NCBI RefSeq assembly: GCF_041060425.1
Contig: NZ_JAULBC010000008.1
Location: forward strand, 1 to 64,000
Direction: 5' to 3'
Source of the DNA: Danxiaibacter flavus
GTDB lineage: Bacteria > Bacteroidota > Bacteroidia > Chitinophagales > Chitinophagaceae
Length of the DNA: 64,000 nucleotides
Below, piece by piece: positions 54,735 to 62,479 of the stretch. Numbering within the stretch: the first letter of the stretch is position 1; the number at the start of each line of letters is the position of its first letter. Both the position numbers and the translations under genes were made by a program. The notes beneath the pieces were generated by a model. That model worked only from the letters and a program-made list of their open reading frames with translations, was not told the DNA's origin and did no database searches.

Positions 54735-55827
54735 AAAAGCTTACACTGCCGAACACATATTTAATGGAATAGATCTGCTGCAACATCATGCGGTAATTGT
54801 TGAAGATGGAATTATCGAAGCCCTGCTTCCGCTGGTATCTCTTGGTTCTGATGTTGAAGTGATTGATTTTGGGAATGTATATATAACACCGGCTTTTATA
54901 GATCTGCAATTGTATGGCGCAAACGGGCGACTGCTCTCCGTTTATCCGGATGCACAAACCGTTCAGGACATTGCCACATATTGCCTGAATGGCGGAACGC
55001 ATTACTGCATGCCCACCGTTGCAACCAATACTTACGATGTTATTTTTAAATGTGTTGATGCCGTCCGGGATTATTGGAACGCAGGAGGAAAAGGTGTTTT
55101 AGGCCTGCATGTGGAAGGACCCTGGATAAGCAAAGCCAAACGGGGGGCACACAGGGAAGAATGGATTTTCTCCCCAACAGTAGATCAGGTTAAGGAATTG
55201 CTTGATTATGGAAAGGATGTAATAAAGCTAATCACGCTTGCACCCGAAGAATGTTCAGATGAAATTATTAAGCTCATCAGAGAACGGAACATCTTCGTTT
55301 CGGGGGGGCACAGCAATGCCGATTACGCAACCGCGCACCGTTCATTTGATAATGGAGTGGATCTGGCGACGCATCTGTTCAATGCAATGAGCCCGCTACA
55401 GCATCGCGAACCGGGTTTTGTGGGTGCGATTTTTAACCACCCGACCGTAAAAGCCAGTATTGTGGCCGATGGTCACCATGTTGATTTTGTGGCGCTCAAA
55501 ATAGCAAAGCAGTTAATGGGTGAAAGGCTTTTTGTTATTACCGATGCAGTTACAGAAACAACGGAAGGCTATTACAAACACAGGTTTGAAGGTGATAAAT
55601 ATACATCCAACGGCATTTTAAGCGGTTCATCCCTAACTATGAATAAGGCGGTTTACAACCTGGTAAATCATGCAGGCATTTCTGTAGAAGAAGCGCTAAG
55701 AATGTGTAGCCTTTACCCGGCCAGAGCAGTAAAATTGAGTGATGAAATCGGGATGATCAGAAGGGAATACCGCGCTGACCTGATTGTTTTGGACAAAAAT
55801 TTTGAGGTGCTTAGAACGGCCTTGTAA
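54727..55827 (+). CDS. nagA: N-acetylglucosamine-6-phosphate deacetylase
   Basis: 366 residues of the amidohydrolase barrel. Metal ligands are seen as Glu in GLHVEGPWISKAKRGAH, His in GGHSNADYATA and His in THLFNAMSPL; VADGHHVD and ITDAVTE (catalytic Asp) follow. It deacetylates GlcNAc-6-phosphate in amino sugar or peptidoglycan recycling. No nagB is nearby. The lower-similarity start (MSRKAYTAEHIFNG) follows the normal beta-sandwich pattern. It overlaps the omega-amidase gene. Confidence 0.93.
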   Translation: MSRKAYTAEHIFNGIDLLQHHAVIVEDGIIEALLPLVSLGSDVEVIDFGNVYITPAFIDLQLYGANGRLLSVYPDAQTVQDIATYCLNGGTHYCMPTVATNTYDVIFKCVDAVRDYWNAGGKGVLGLHVEGPWISKAKRGAHREEWIFSPTVDQVKELLDYGKDVIKLITLAPEECSDEIIKLIRERNIFVSGGHSNADYATAHRSFDNGVDLATHLFNAMSPLQHREPGFVGAIFNHPTVKASIVADGHHVDFVALKIAKQLMGERLFVITDAVTETTEGYYKHRFEGDKYTSNGILSGSSLTMNKAVYNLVNHAGISVEEALRMCSLYPARAVKLSDEIGMIRREYRADLIVLDKNFEVLRTAL

Positions 55828-55917
55828 TAGCATTTTTGAACCGAATATGAATATTCTGTATTGACAGGCTTACATGTGAAAAATAACGCTGTTGCAAAAG
55901 TGTAAAATGATCGCAAA

Positions 55918-55985
55918 CGCAAAGCCTCTGTGGACCTCGTGTGTCCTCCTGCCTCTGTGTAACAAAAAAATTACTCAGAGAAGCT
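55918..55985. repeat. CCTCTGTGTAAC word block
   Basis: AAGCCTCTGTGGACC, then TCCTGCCTCTGTGTAAC and TTACTCAGAGAAG, in the sense opposite to that at 52702-52750. Confidence 0.7.
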
Positions 55986-56043
55986 TGTAGTCTGATTTAG
56001 AACTGACCTTCCTGCAATACCAATCATATTTAAATATTATCAT

Positions 56044-56541
56044 ATGGAAAGGAAAGCTCAAACAAAAATATCCGAAATATTTCAGGCCTTTTCAACAAAA
56101 ATGACGCGCCTTACAGGAAGTTCCACAGCATTTACAATGGCTTTTCTCGTAATTATTCTATGGGGTGCTACGGGGCCTCTCTTTCATTTTTCAGATACAT
56201 GGCAACTTGCCATCAATACAGGAACAACTATAATTACTTTTTTGATGGTGTTTATTATTCAGCAGTCGCAAAACAAAGACACCATCGCCATACATATTAA
56301 ACTCAATGAACTGATCGCCTGCACACGTAACGCCAGTAACAGGCTGATCGATGTTGAGGATTTAAGCGAGGAAGAATTGCGTGTGCTGGAAGAATTTTAT
56401 ATCAGGCTAGCTTCACTTGCCAAGAAGGAAAGAGGATTGCACAAATCTCATTCAATTGACGAGGCGGACGAAAATACTGTCAGAAAAAGACAACTACACA
56501 AGAATAGTGATGATTTGACTGCAGGAGAATCTGCCAATTAA
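56044..56541 (+). CDS. Low-affinity iron permease-like membrane protein
   Basis: 165 residues. Two membrane helices (FTMAFLVIILWGATGPLFHF and INTGTTIITFLMVFIIQQ) are followed by the conserved SQNKDTIAIHIKLNELI, the mark of this family named after yeast Fet4. The soluble C-terminal tail (SEEELRVLEEFYIRLASLAK, acidic end) is predicted coiled. Bacterial members often share only the membrane core, and transport of iron is inferred from the name of the family, not demonstrated. Confidence 0.85.
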   Translation: MERKAQTKISEIFQAFSTKMTRLTGSSTAFTMAFLVIILWGATGPLFHFSDTWQLAINTGTTIITFLMVFIIQQSQNKDTIAIHIKLNELIACTRNASNRLIDVEDLSEEELRVLEEFYIRLASLAKKERGLHKSHSIDEADENTVRKRQLHKNSDDLTAGESAN

Positions 56542-56624
56542 TCTGGCAAACAACGATATGTTCAGTTATAAAAAAGTGTGGGACATTGTTTCCCACACCT
56601 TAAAACATTATTACCTAATGTAAA

Positions 56625-56690
56625 TACACACATTCGCACATTTGCATATTCGCACATTTGCACATTCGCACATTCGCACATTTTCATTAA
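56625..56690. repeat. GCACATTCGCACATTTGC word block
   Basis: ACACATTCGCACATTTGCAT and TTTGCACATTCGCACATTCG, five to six variants in a row, lie directly next to the stop of the GH109-like gene. Same family at 37093-37113. Confidence 0.8.
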
Positions 56691-58078
56691 TAAAGGTACG
56701 ACCGCCCGAATACTGGCTTGCGTGTTTGCCACTTGCCTTTTGTGAAATCGGGTATTTGTTGAAGCTGCCCGCCTTCGCTGATCGATTTTTCGCTTAACGG
56801 CGTTATCGCATACCAGGTTGCGAGGTCATACACGTCCAGCGGAAATTCCGTTTTATTCTTGATGGATTCAATAAACGCATTGTCAACAAAGAAATCCATA
56901 CCACCATGTCCTGCACCTTCCGCTTCTTTTGAATAGCGCTTCCACAGCGGGTGATCATATTCTTCCATGTAAGCCTTTGTTTGCTCCCACACGTGTTTCT
57001 TCGGACTCTTGTCTTCAAAATAAATGAAGCCATCATTTGGCCCGCCGGAGGAGAAGTCCTGCCACAGGCCATTGGTTCCCTGCACTCTGAACCCAAGGTT
57101 ATAAGGTCTTGGTGAAGATGTATCGTGTGTCAATATGATGGTTTCACCATTCGCTGTTTGTATTTGTGTTGTTACAATGTCGCCTTGTTTGAATTTTACT
57201 TTGGCATTGGGGTGATTGGGGCCTCCCTTGGGATGATTAACAATATAGCGGTGTAATCCCAATGACTTGGTTGATACAGACGACAGCGCCGTTAAGCGGT
57301 TGCCACGGTTAAGATCGATCATGGTTCCCACAGGTCCAAGTCCGTGCGTAGGATACAGTTCTGCATTTCTTTTCAGATAGTGGTTGGTTCTCCATTTGGC
57401 TTCACTGAAACCCTTATCACCAAATTCAACACCACTGTCATAAGGTGTAACGCCATCATTAAACAGTACACCCCGCAGGTCATGTTCATATCCGCCCTGT
57501 AAATGCAAAATCTCACCAAACATACCTTTCTGCACCATATTTAAAACGGCCATCACATCGCGCCTGTAGCAGACGTTCTCCATGATCATGATGGGCGTTT
57601 TTGTTTTTTCGTAGGTATTTACATAATCCCAGCAATCCTGCAGTTTTATTGCGCCGCATACTTCCAGGCCGACAATCTTTTTGGCATTCATTGCGTCAAC
57701 GGCATGTTCAAGATGCCATTCCCACGGAGAAGCAATTAAAACCGCGTCTATATCATCTCTTTTAAGCAGGTTTCTATAGTCATAATTACCGTTGGTGTAT
57801 TCAGCAGGAGCTTTCTTTCCGTATTTGGCAACAAGCTTTTGAGCGCTTGCCATCATTATCTTGTCAGGATCGGCCATCGCCACAATTTCAACATCGCTTC
57901 TTTTCAGCATTTCTTCCAGGTGACTTTGCCCTCTAAGGCCAACAGCAATCATACCTAATCTAACAGTATCCTTAGGGGTAGCAGCAAATGTGTTAAGGGA
58001 TTTGCCCACCGCGGTGAGCGCCACACCGCCAATAGCAGTGTTACGGATAAATTTTCTTCTGGAATAATCGTTATGCAT
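56687..58078 (-). CDS. Tat-exported GH109-like/Gfo-Idh-MocA oxidoreductase
   Basis: 463 residues. The Tat signal SRRKFIRNTAIGGVALTAVG gives export as a folded, cofactor-bound protein. The Rossmann part has RLGMIAVGLRGQSHLEEM (NAD loop), ADPDKIM and VLIASPWEWHLEHAVDAM. GLEVCGAIKLQDCWDYVN with MENVCYRRDVMAVLNM, followed by GYEHDLRGVLF, resembles GH109 alpha-N-acetylgalactosaminidases, which use NAD in a glycosidase reaction. A plain oxidoreductase is the alternative. Divergent from the TetR gene. Confidence 0.87.
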   Translation of the reverse strand: MHNDYSRRKFIRNTAIGGVALTAVGKSLNTFAATPKDTVRLGMIAVGLRGQSHLEEMLKRSDVEIVAMADPDKIMMASAQKLVAKYGKKAPAEYTNGNYDYRNLLKRDDIDAVLIASPWEWHLEHAVDAMNAKKIVGLEVCGAIKLQDCWDYVNTYEKTKTPIMIMENVCYRRDVMAVLNMVQKGMFGEILHLQGGYEHDLRGVLFNDGVTPYDSGVEFGDKGFSEAKWRTNHYLKRNAELYPTHGLGPVGTMIDLNRGNRLTALSSVSTKSLGLHRYIVNHPKGGPNHPNAKVKFKQGDIVTTQIQTANGETIILTHDTSSPRPYNLGFRVQGTNGLWQDFSSGGPNDGFIYFEDKSPKKHVWEQTKAYMEEYDHPLWKRYSKEAEGAGHGGMDFFVDNAFIESIKNKTEFPLDVYDLATWYAITPLSEKSISEGGQLQQIPDFTKGKWQTRKPVFGRSYLY

Positions 58079-58128
58079 AATGAATGTTTAGGAAGTAAAC
58101 ATAGTTAAATAAATTGCATAGATCTCCG

Positions 58129-58163
58129 CAAACGTTTGACTAATCCTGAATAGTAAGCTATTC
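58129..58163. promoter_or_regulatory. Possible operators between GH109-like and TetR genes
   Basis: Two palindromes lie in the divergent region: CAAACGTTTG (58129-58138, perfect) and GAATAG-TAAG-CTATTC (58148-58163). They sit 50-100 bp from either start codon, where the TetR regulator or another factor could bind. Assignment is speculative. Confidence 0.3.
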
Positions 58164-58249
58164 GGAGCGCACAAGGTTAAAAAATGGCATCTGAACATTA
58201 AAATTACCTTTCTTGAAAAAAATGATGGGATATAAATGAATTGTTAAGT

Positions 58250-58257
58250 TATTTTTG
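58250..58257 (+). promoter_or_regulatory. -7 box of the TetR gene
   Basis: TATTTTTG fits TAnnTTTG exactly and ends 4 bp before the ATG at 58262, so a leaderless mRNA is expected. Confidence 0.45.
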
Positions 58258-58261
58258 TTAC

Positions 58262-58858
58262 ATGGCACGTATTCAAATAGACAAAGACAGTACTCGTAAA
58301 GATGTCATTCTAAAAGCGGCTGCACAACTGTTTACGGAAAAAGGTTATAAGGCCGCCAGCATGCGGGATCTCGCAGAGAAAGTAGGAGTTGAAGCCGCCA
58401 GCCTTTATAATCATATTAAATCTAAAACAGAACTGCTGCACGACATATGTTTTAATGTTGCTACACGCTACATGGAGCAGATGAATGCTGTTGAAGCTGC
58501 AACACAGCCTGCTCTTGAAAAAGTAGAAGTTTTGCTAAGGTTTCATATTCATGAAATGCTGGAAAACCATGAAGAAGTAACAGTCAGCGACCGCGAGTGG
58601 AAACATTTGAACGAGCCGTACCTTTCTAATTACCACAATCTCAGAAGAACCTACCGCAAAAGATTCGCTGCTATTATACAGGAAGGAGTTGATAAAAATG
58701 AGTTGCAACAGATAGACGCACCAACTGCAGTAATTATAATTTTGCACGCAGTGAGTGGAATTGACTCATGGCACCGGGCTAAACAAAAGATTTCTGCTGA
58801 AGACCTGGAAAATAATATGGTTACTATATTGCTGCAGGGGCTGAATTTGAAAAAATAA
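58262..58858 (+). CDS. TetR-family transcriptional regulator
   Basis: 198 residues from the ATG at 58262 (MARIQIDKDSTRKDVILKAA); the longer start at 58241 lies in the promoter box. The TetR N-terminal helix-turn-helix is clear: AAQLFTEKGYKAASMRDLAE then KVGVEAASLYNHIKSKTELL. The C-terminal helical domain (about 75-198) binds an unknown ligand. It is divergent from the GH109-like gene (183 bp) and may regulate it or itself. Not part of an operon. Confidence 0.92.
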   Translation: MARIQIDKDSTRKDVILKAAAQLFTEKGYKAASMRDLAEKVGVEAASLYNHIKSKTELLHDICFNVATRYMEQMNAVEAATQPALEKVEVLLRFHIHEMLENHEEVTVSDREWKHLNEPYLSNYHNLRRTYRKRFAAIIQEGVDKNELQQIDAPTAVIIILHAVSGIDSWHRAKQKISAEDLENNMVTILLQGLNLKK

Positions 58859-59017
58859 ATTTTAATATTTTTTTAATATTGTTAAAAGCCGTCTACATCT
58901 GGCAATTAAATGCCTTTGTAAATAGCTTATTTTTAGCTGGTAAGAAGAATAAACGGTTGCATAATTTTTTAACGTCGTTAAAAGATCCTCTTAACGTTCT
59001 TAAACGGCGGGAGTATT

Positions 59018-59025
59018 TATCTTTG
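59018..59025 (+). promoter_or_regulatory. -7 box of the L,D-transpeptidase gene
   Basis: TATCTTTG fits TAnnTTTG exactly and leaves an 80-bp leader before the ATG at 59108. Upstream, TTAACG-type words repeat at 58968-59003 (TAACGTCGTTAAAAG, TTAACGTTCTTAAACG), which could be operators. Confidence 0.55.
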
Positions 59026-59107
59026 CACACGCAATAAAAACCTATTTTTAGCATTATAGTGCTTTCAGAAACACTTTAAAATCACTAAAAATTCCTGAGA
59101 AAAATCT

Positions 59108-59959
59108 ATGCAGACAAAAAGAAAATTACTGATGTGTGTTGCTTGCATTTGTGCCGCCCTTTCTCTTTCTGCCAAGAAGCCTTCCGGTAATTACACTGAC
59201 GACAAGAAAAAATTCACTTCCTTCTTTTCAAGTGATAATGAAGCACCAAAGGCAAATCAGTTGGTGGACTCCCTGTATAAAAAAATTGGACTTGATACGT
59301 TAGGTCTGCAGCGCAATGTGTTCTTCTTTGCTTACAAAGGCTACCAGTATTTGTTGGACCAGGGTGCGCTTTCCAACACGAAGATTTTAACGATTTGCGA
59401 TTACAGCCAGAGCAGTGCCCACAAACGACTTTACGTAATAGATGTTGCAGAAGGAAAACTTTTGTACAATACTTATGTATCCCACGGTAAAAATTCAGGG
59501 GAAGAGTTTGCGACAAGTTTCTCCAACTCCAATAATTCTCACAAGAGTTCGCTGGGCTTTATGGTAACAGGCGAAACTTATCGCGGCAGAGCCGGCTTTA
59601 GCCTTCGTTTTGATGGTAAGGAGCCAGGTATTAATGACAATGTACGAAACAGGGGAGTTGTGCTGCACGGCAGCCGTTATGTGAACGAACAAAGAATTGA
59701 AGACAAAGGTTATGTAGGCAGAAGTTTCGGATGCCCTGCTGTGCCGTCTGAAGTATACAAAGACATTATCGCTGATATAAAAGATGGCAGCTGCTTCTTT
59801 AATTACAGTGCCGACATGCATTATGCAATGAGTTCTAAAATTATGAATGCCCAGTTTGAATGGCCCGCATTAAAACCGATGCTTGCAGTGAATACGCTTG
59901 TTGCTCCTGCATCTGTAAACGATAGCAAAGGCGTTACAGCTACAAGATTGAGCAAATAA
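59108..59959 (+). CDS. Murein L,D-transpeptidase (YkuD_2 type)
   Basis: 283 residues with N-terminal signal (LLMCVACICAALSLSA). The catalytic domain has VVLHGSRYV (His187) and GRSFGCPAVP (Cys209), the H...C pair of YkuD enzymes, and GKNSGEEFATSFSN typical of the YkuD_2 subgroup. It would form 3-3 crosslinks or attach molecules to peptidoglycan in the periplasm. A 113-bp copy of its last codons and terminator recurs at 61112-61224, beyond the HigBA genes. Confidence 0.92.
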   Translation: MQTKRKLLMCVACICAALSLSAKKPSGNYTDDKKKFTSFFSSDNEAPKANQLVDSLYKKIGLDTLGLQRNVFFFAYKGYQYLLDQGALSNTKILTICDYSQSSAHKRLYVIDVAEGKLLYNTYVSHGKNSGEEFATSFSNSNNSHKSSLGFMVTGETYRGRAGFSLRFDGKEPGINDNVRNRGVVLHGSRYVNEQRIEDKGYVGRSFGCPAVPSEVYKDIIADIKDGSCFFNYSADMHYAMSSKIMNAQFEWPALKPMLAVNTLVAPASVNDSKGVTATRLSK

Positions 59960-59985
59960 GAGTTGCTGAAAATATTTAAGAGAAA

Positions 59986-60017
59986 AGGTCCTGTTTAGAT
60001 GAGCAGGACTTTTTTTG
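59986..60017 (+). terminator. Terminator of the L,D-transpeptidase gene
   Basis: GTCCTG and CAGGAC enclose TTTAGATGAG, followed by eight T. The same structure, without the T-run, is repeated at 61203-61224. The gap 59960-60390 otherwise shows a GTTGTTGGTA...ACCAACAAC inverted pair (about 60211-60254) and the element at 60285. Confidence 0.85.
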
Positions 60018-60284
60018 TGGTTATATGAGCTAAAAGTTATACGGGGCAAAAAGTGGGCGCGTTAAATTTAAACGCGGGGTATCGGAAGGAGAAATGCCGA
60101 TTGTATTTGTTGCGATGATGACTATTGAACGTGTCAGGTCAACAAGTTATTTAGATTAGCCACAATCAAAAATAATAGGCAGCCTTCTTGAACAATTGCG
60201 CGGATCGCCGTTGTTGGTATGAGGCGTGGCCATGTGTTAAGCCTACCAACAACAAATTAGCGAGTTAAATTGGAATTTCTGCCT

Positions 60285-60349
60285 GTTCTGTGTCTCACAT
60301 ACAAAATGCTAACATTGCTAATAAATTTTTCGAGACATGTTGACCGAAA
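60285..60349. repeat. Short dispersed element, copy 1
   Basis: The stretch reading TGTGTCTCACATACAAAATG with an AACATTG word and ending ACATGTTGACCGAAA aligns with 62337-62400 (GTGTCTCACGAAACAAAATT and ATGTGCTTACTGAAA). Divergent copy, about 65 bp. Confidence 0.5.
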
Positions 60350-60390
60350 AAAGGAGGTGATGAGCCTTATGTTTAGCGATGTAAATACAT

Positions 60391-60696
60391 CTAAAAGCAC
60401 ACAGATAGGCGCAGGTTGCCGTTGAAACCCATGCGGACAATACGCATCAGAGTCGACAATCTAATATCAGAAGCGTCATTTTCAATTCTTGAAATATAAG
60501 TTTTGGTTGTACCACATTTTTCTGCAAGTTGTTCCTGGGTCATATTCATTTGCTTCCTAAGCTCCTGCAACATTACACCTAACTTAAATGCCTCATACCC
60601 CTCTTCAAAATCTTCCCGCTCCTTCGCGCCACGTTTTCCATATTGGTTATCAATAAAGTGTTCCAGATCTACGAGTTTATCTTTTTTTGTCTTCAT
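60391..60696 (-). CDS. higA: HigA-type XRE antitoxin
   Basis: 101 residues. The helix-turn-helix (about 40-90) reads LQELRKQMNMTQEQLAEKCG then TTKTYISRIENDASDIRLST, a clear XRE/Cro domain. The first 35 residues are charged. It overlaps the toxin gene by 20 bp and lies downstream of it, as in higBA where the toxin comes first. It should neutralise the toxin and repress the shared promoter at 61038-61058. Confidence 0.88.
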   Translation of the reverse strand: MKTKKDKLVDLEHFIDNQYGKRGAKEREDFEEGYEAFKLGVMLQELRKQMNMTQEQLAEKCGTTKTYISRIENDASDIRLSTLMRIVRMGFNGNLRLSVCF

Positions 60697-61033
60697 AATA
60701 CTTTCTTTTTAATTTTTTAGCCCGCTCTATCTCAGTCACGGGTGTCCTCTGGGTTTTCTTTTGAAAGCCATTGAGTACGATGATAAGGCTCCCATCGTCA
60801 AAGAAGCAGAAGATCCTGAATATGTCATTGCCAGAAATTACGCGGATTTCATAAAGTCCATCTGTTCCCTCCAGATGTTTTAAGTACCTGGCAGGAACAA
60901 CTGGAACATCCCTAATTAATCTTAACGTCCAGAGAATGCGTTCCTGAACTTTTTTTGTCTGCTTCTCGTAAAATATCCAAAAGCTATTTCCGTAAATCTG
61001 AATGTTTCTTATTGGGTTGTTGGGTTCATTCAC
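60677..61033 (-). CDS. higB: HigB/RelE-type toxin (phage Gp49-like)
   Basis: 118 residues with GTG start at 61033. FYEKQTKKVQERILWTLRLI, then RYLKHLEGTDGLYEIRVISG and IFRIFCFFDDGSLIIVLNGF with QKKTQRTPVTEIERAKKLK match the Gp49-like HigB family, with basic and aromatic residues used for mRNA cleavage at the ribosome. It precedes the antitoxin gene in the toxin-first order. The start lies within 2 bp of the expected transcription start, so the toxin message may be leaderless. Confidence 0.88.
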   Translation of the reverse strand: MNEPNNPIRNIQIYGNSFWIFYEKQTKKVQERILWTLRLIRDVPVVPARYLKHLEGTDGLYEIRVISGNDIFRIFCFFDDGSLIIVLNGFQKKTQRTPVTEIERAKKLKRKYYEDKKR

Positions 61034-61037
61034 AAAT

Positions 61038-61058
61038 CAAAGTTACCTAATTAGGTAA
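61038..61058 (-). promoter_or_regulatory. higBA promoter box and palindromic operator
   Basis: The perfect 16-bp palindrome TTACCTAATTAGGTAA (61043-61058) overlaps the minus-strand -7 box TAACTTTG (61045-61038). A repressor bound to the palindrome would cover the promoter, as expected for HigA autoregulation. Confidence 0.65.
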
Positions 61059-61111
61059 TATTTATGAGTGAAAATGTTTTCAGTATAGGTAGAATTTTTT
61101 GATTGAAGACA

Positions 61112-61224
61112 CTTGTTGCTCGTGCATCTGTAAACGATAACTAAGGCGTTACAGCTACGAGATTGAGCAAATAAGAGTTGCTGAAAATATTTAAAAGAAA
61201 AGGTCCTGTTTAAATGAGCAGGAC
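61112..61224 (+). pseudogene. Duplicated tail of the L,D-transpeptidase gene
   Basis: 113 bp match 59897-60009 with six substitutions and no gaps. It covers the last codons (VAPASVNDSKG region), the stop and the terminator stem. One change turns GATAGCAAA into GATAACTAA, an in-frame stop. The match continues more weakly to about 61280 (GAGCTTAAAAAGTT). No coding capacity remains. The two copies flank the higBA pair. Confidence 0.85.
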
Positions 61225-61270
61225 GTTTACTTTTAAAGTCATACGAGCTTAAAAAGTTGACACGTAAAAT

Positions 61271-62089
61271 TCAAAGGCGCGTTACGGCGCGTTGGCCGTA
61301 AGTTATTTCCGGGGATTTTTTGGGTTTATAAAAATAAAATGCGAGGATGGCGATAACCATAATTATTAAATAACTGATCCATGCATTCCGTTCTACAACG
61401 TTCTCAAAACCTTTTTCTGCGATGCCTTGTAACAGGCCCGTTTCTTTTTTGAACCCAAAACACCACTGACCGAAGTTCCATGCGAAATGGAGTCCAAATG
61501 GCAGCGCTATCCCGTTAGTTTTAAGCGCTGCAAACCCGAAAAGCAGTGCTCCTGTGCCGGGCCCTAAAAACGCCTGACCCCATGTCATTCCGCCTGCAAC
61601 ATGTTCCAGCGAAAATATGACCAGGATAGTTAATTGAGCGGGCCATAAGCCAAATCTGTAATTTAAGCTAAACAGCGGATAACTGCGAAACGCAAGCTCT
61701 TCACGAATTGCTACCAGAAGATAGAGTGTGAGGTAAAAAACTGCCGTTTGAAAAGGGATGTGAGGATTAAAGTCAATTTTATAGTGCCCAAATAGTAGCA
61801 CGAATGCAGGTTGAAGCGCTGTCATTAATAAGCCTATTCCAAAACCGGTGGCTAACTTTTTAAAAGAGCTTTTGTTGGGCACGATGCCAACATCCTGCCT
61901 GCCCAGTTTTTCCCACATTGTGAATGCAATGACAAGGCAATAGGTAACAATGATTGCTATAAGAAGCAATAAATGTTCTTTCCATTCGGTGGAAAGGCCT
62001 TTGGTTGTACCAGAAAAAATTGCAAGAGTGGCGGCGCAGAGCAGGCAGAATAGAATGGCTCTGATTAGGGTTATTTTCTGATTTTTCAT
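61271..62089 (-). CDS. CPBP-family intramembrane protease
   Basis: 272 residues, about eight membrane segments. CPBP motifs: AIREELAFRSYPLF (Glu-Glu-x3-Arg), FSLEHVAGGMTWGQAF (His) and FGLHFAWNFGQW (His, Asn). Unlike the protein at 6254 it has no zinc ribbon. Members process prenylated proteins or serve as immunity and anti-stress proteins; substrate unknown. Its 3' end abuts the degraded transpeptidase tail. Confidence 0.88.
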   Translation of the reverse strand: MKNQKITLIRAILFCLLCAATLAIFSGTTKGLSTEWKEHLLLLIAIIVTYCLVIAFTMWEKLGRQDVGIVPNKSSFKKLATGFGIGLLMTALQPAFVLLFGHYKIDFNPHIPFQTAVFYLTLYLLVAIREELAFRSYPLFSLNYRFGLWPAQLTILVIFSLEHVAGGMTWGQAFLGPGTGALLFGFAALKTNGIALPFGLHFAWNFGQWCFGFKKETGLLQGIAEKGFENVVERNAWISYLIIMVIAILAFYFYKPKKSPEITYGQRAVTRL

Positions 62090-62329
62090 TAATAAGGTTC
62101 TTTTAATCTAAATATATTTAAATAAGATTGGATTTTGCAGCCGTTGATGACAGATGGTTTTATTTGAGGGATGATTAATCTGAATTCATTGCCGTCGTGC
62201 TTCAGCCGACGGATAATGATCGATTCTTTAATCTGGGCTTTAGCCCCAAAGAAAAACAGGCGAGTTGGCTGAAGACATTTACAACGATTTTGTATTTACC
62301 ATCATTCATCAAGTTTGTGTTCTTTCGCC

Positions 62330-62440
62330 TTGTTTCGTGTCTCACGAAACAAAATTCTAAAACATTGTAAGATCGATTTTTTGATATGTGCTTACTGAAA
62401 TAGCAGCTGGTGTTTTGTGAGATACGAAACACGGCATTTT
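62330..62440. repeat. Dispersed element, copy 2, with inverted ends
   Basis: TGTTTCGTGTCTCACGAAAC at the left (itself a 9-bp hairpin) and TGTTTTGTGAGATACGAAAC at the right form an imperfect inverted repeat around about 60 bp. The left two thirds match 60285-60349. Just before it (62195-62250) are CTTCAGCCGACGG and GGGCTTTAGCCCC, small palindromes of another family. The gap 62090-62479 has no gene. Confidence 0.6.
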
Positions 62441-62479
62441 AAAATTTTTATAGAATTCATTTGTCTTCATCGGTTAGCT

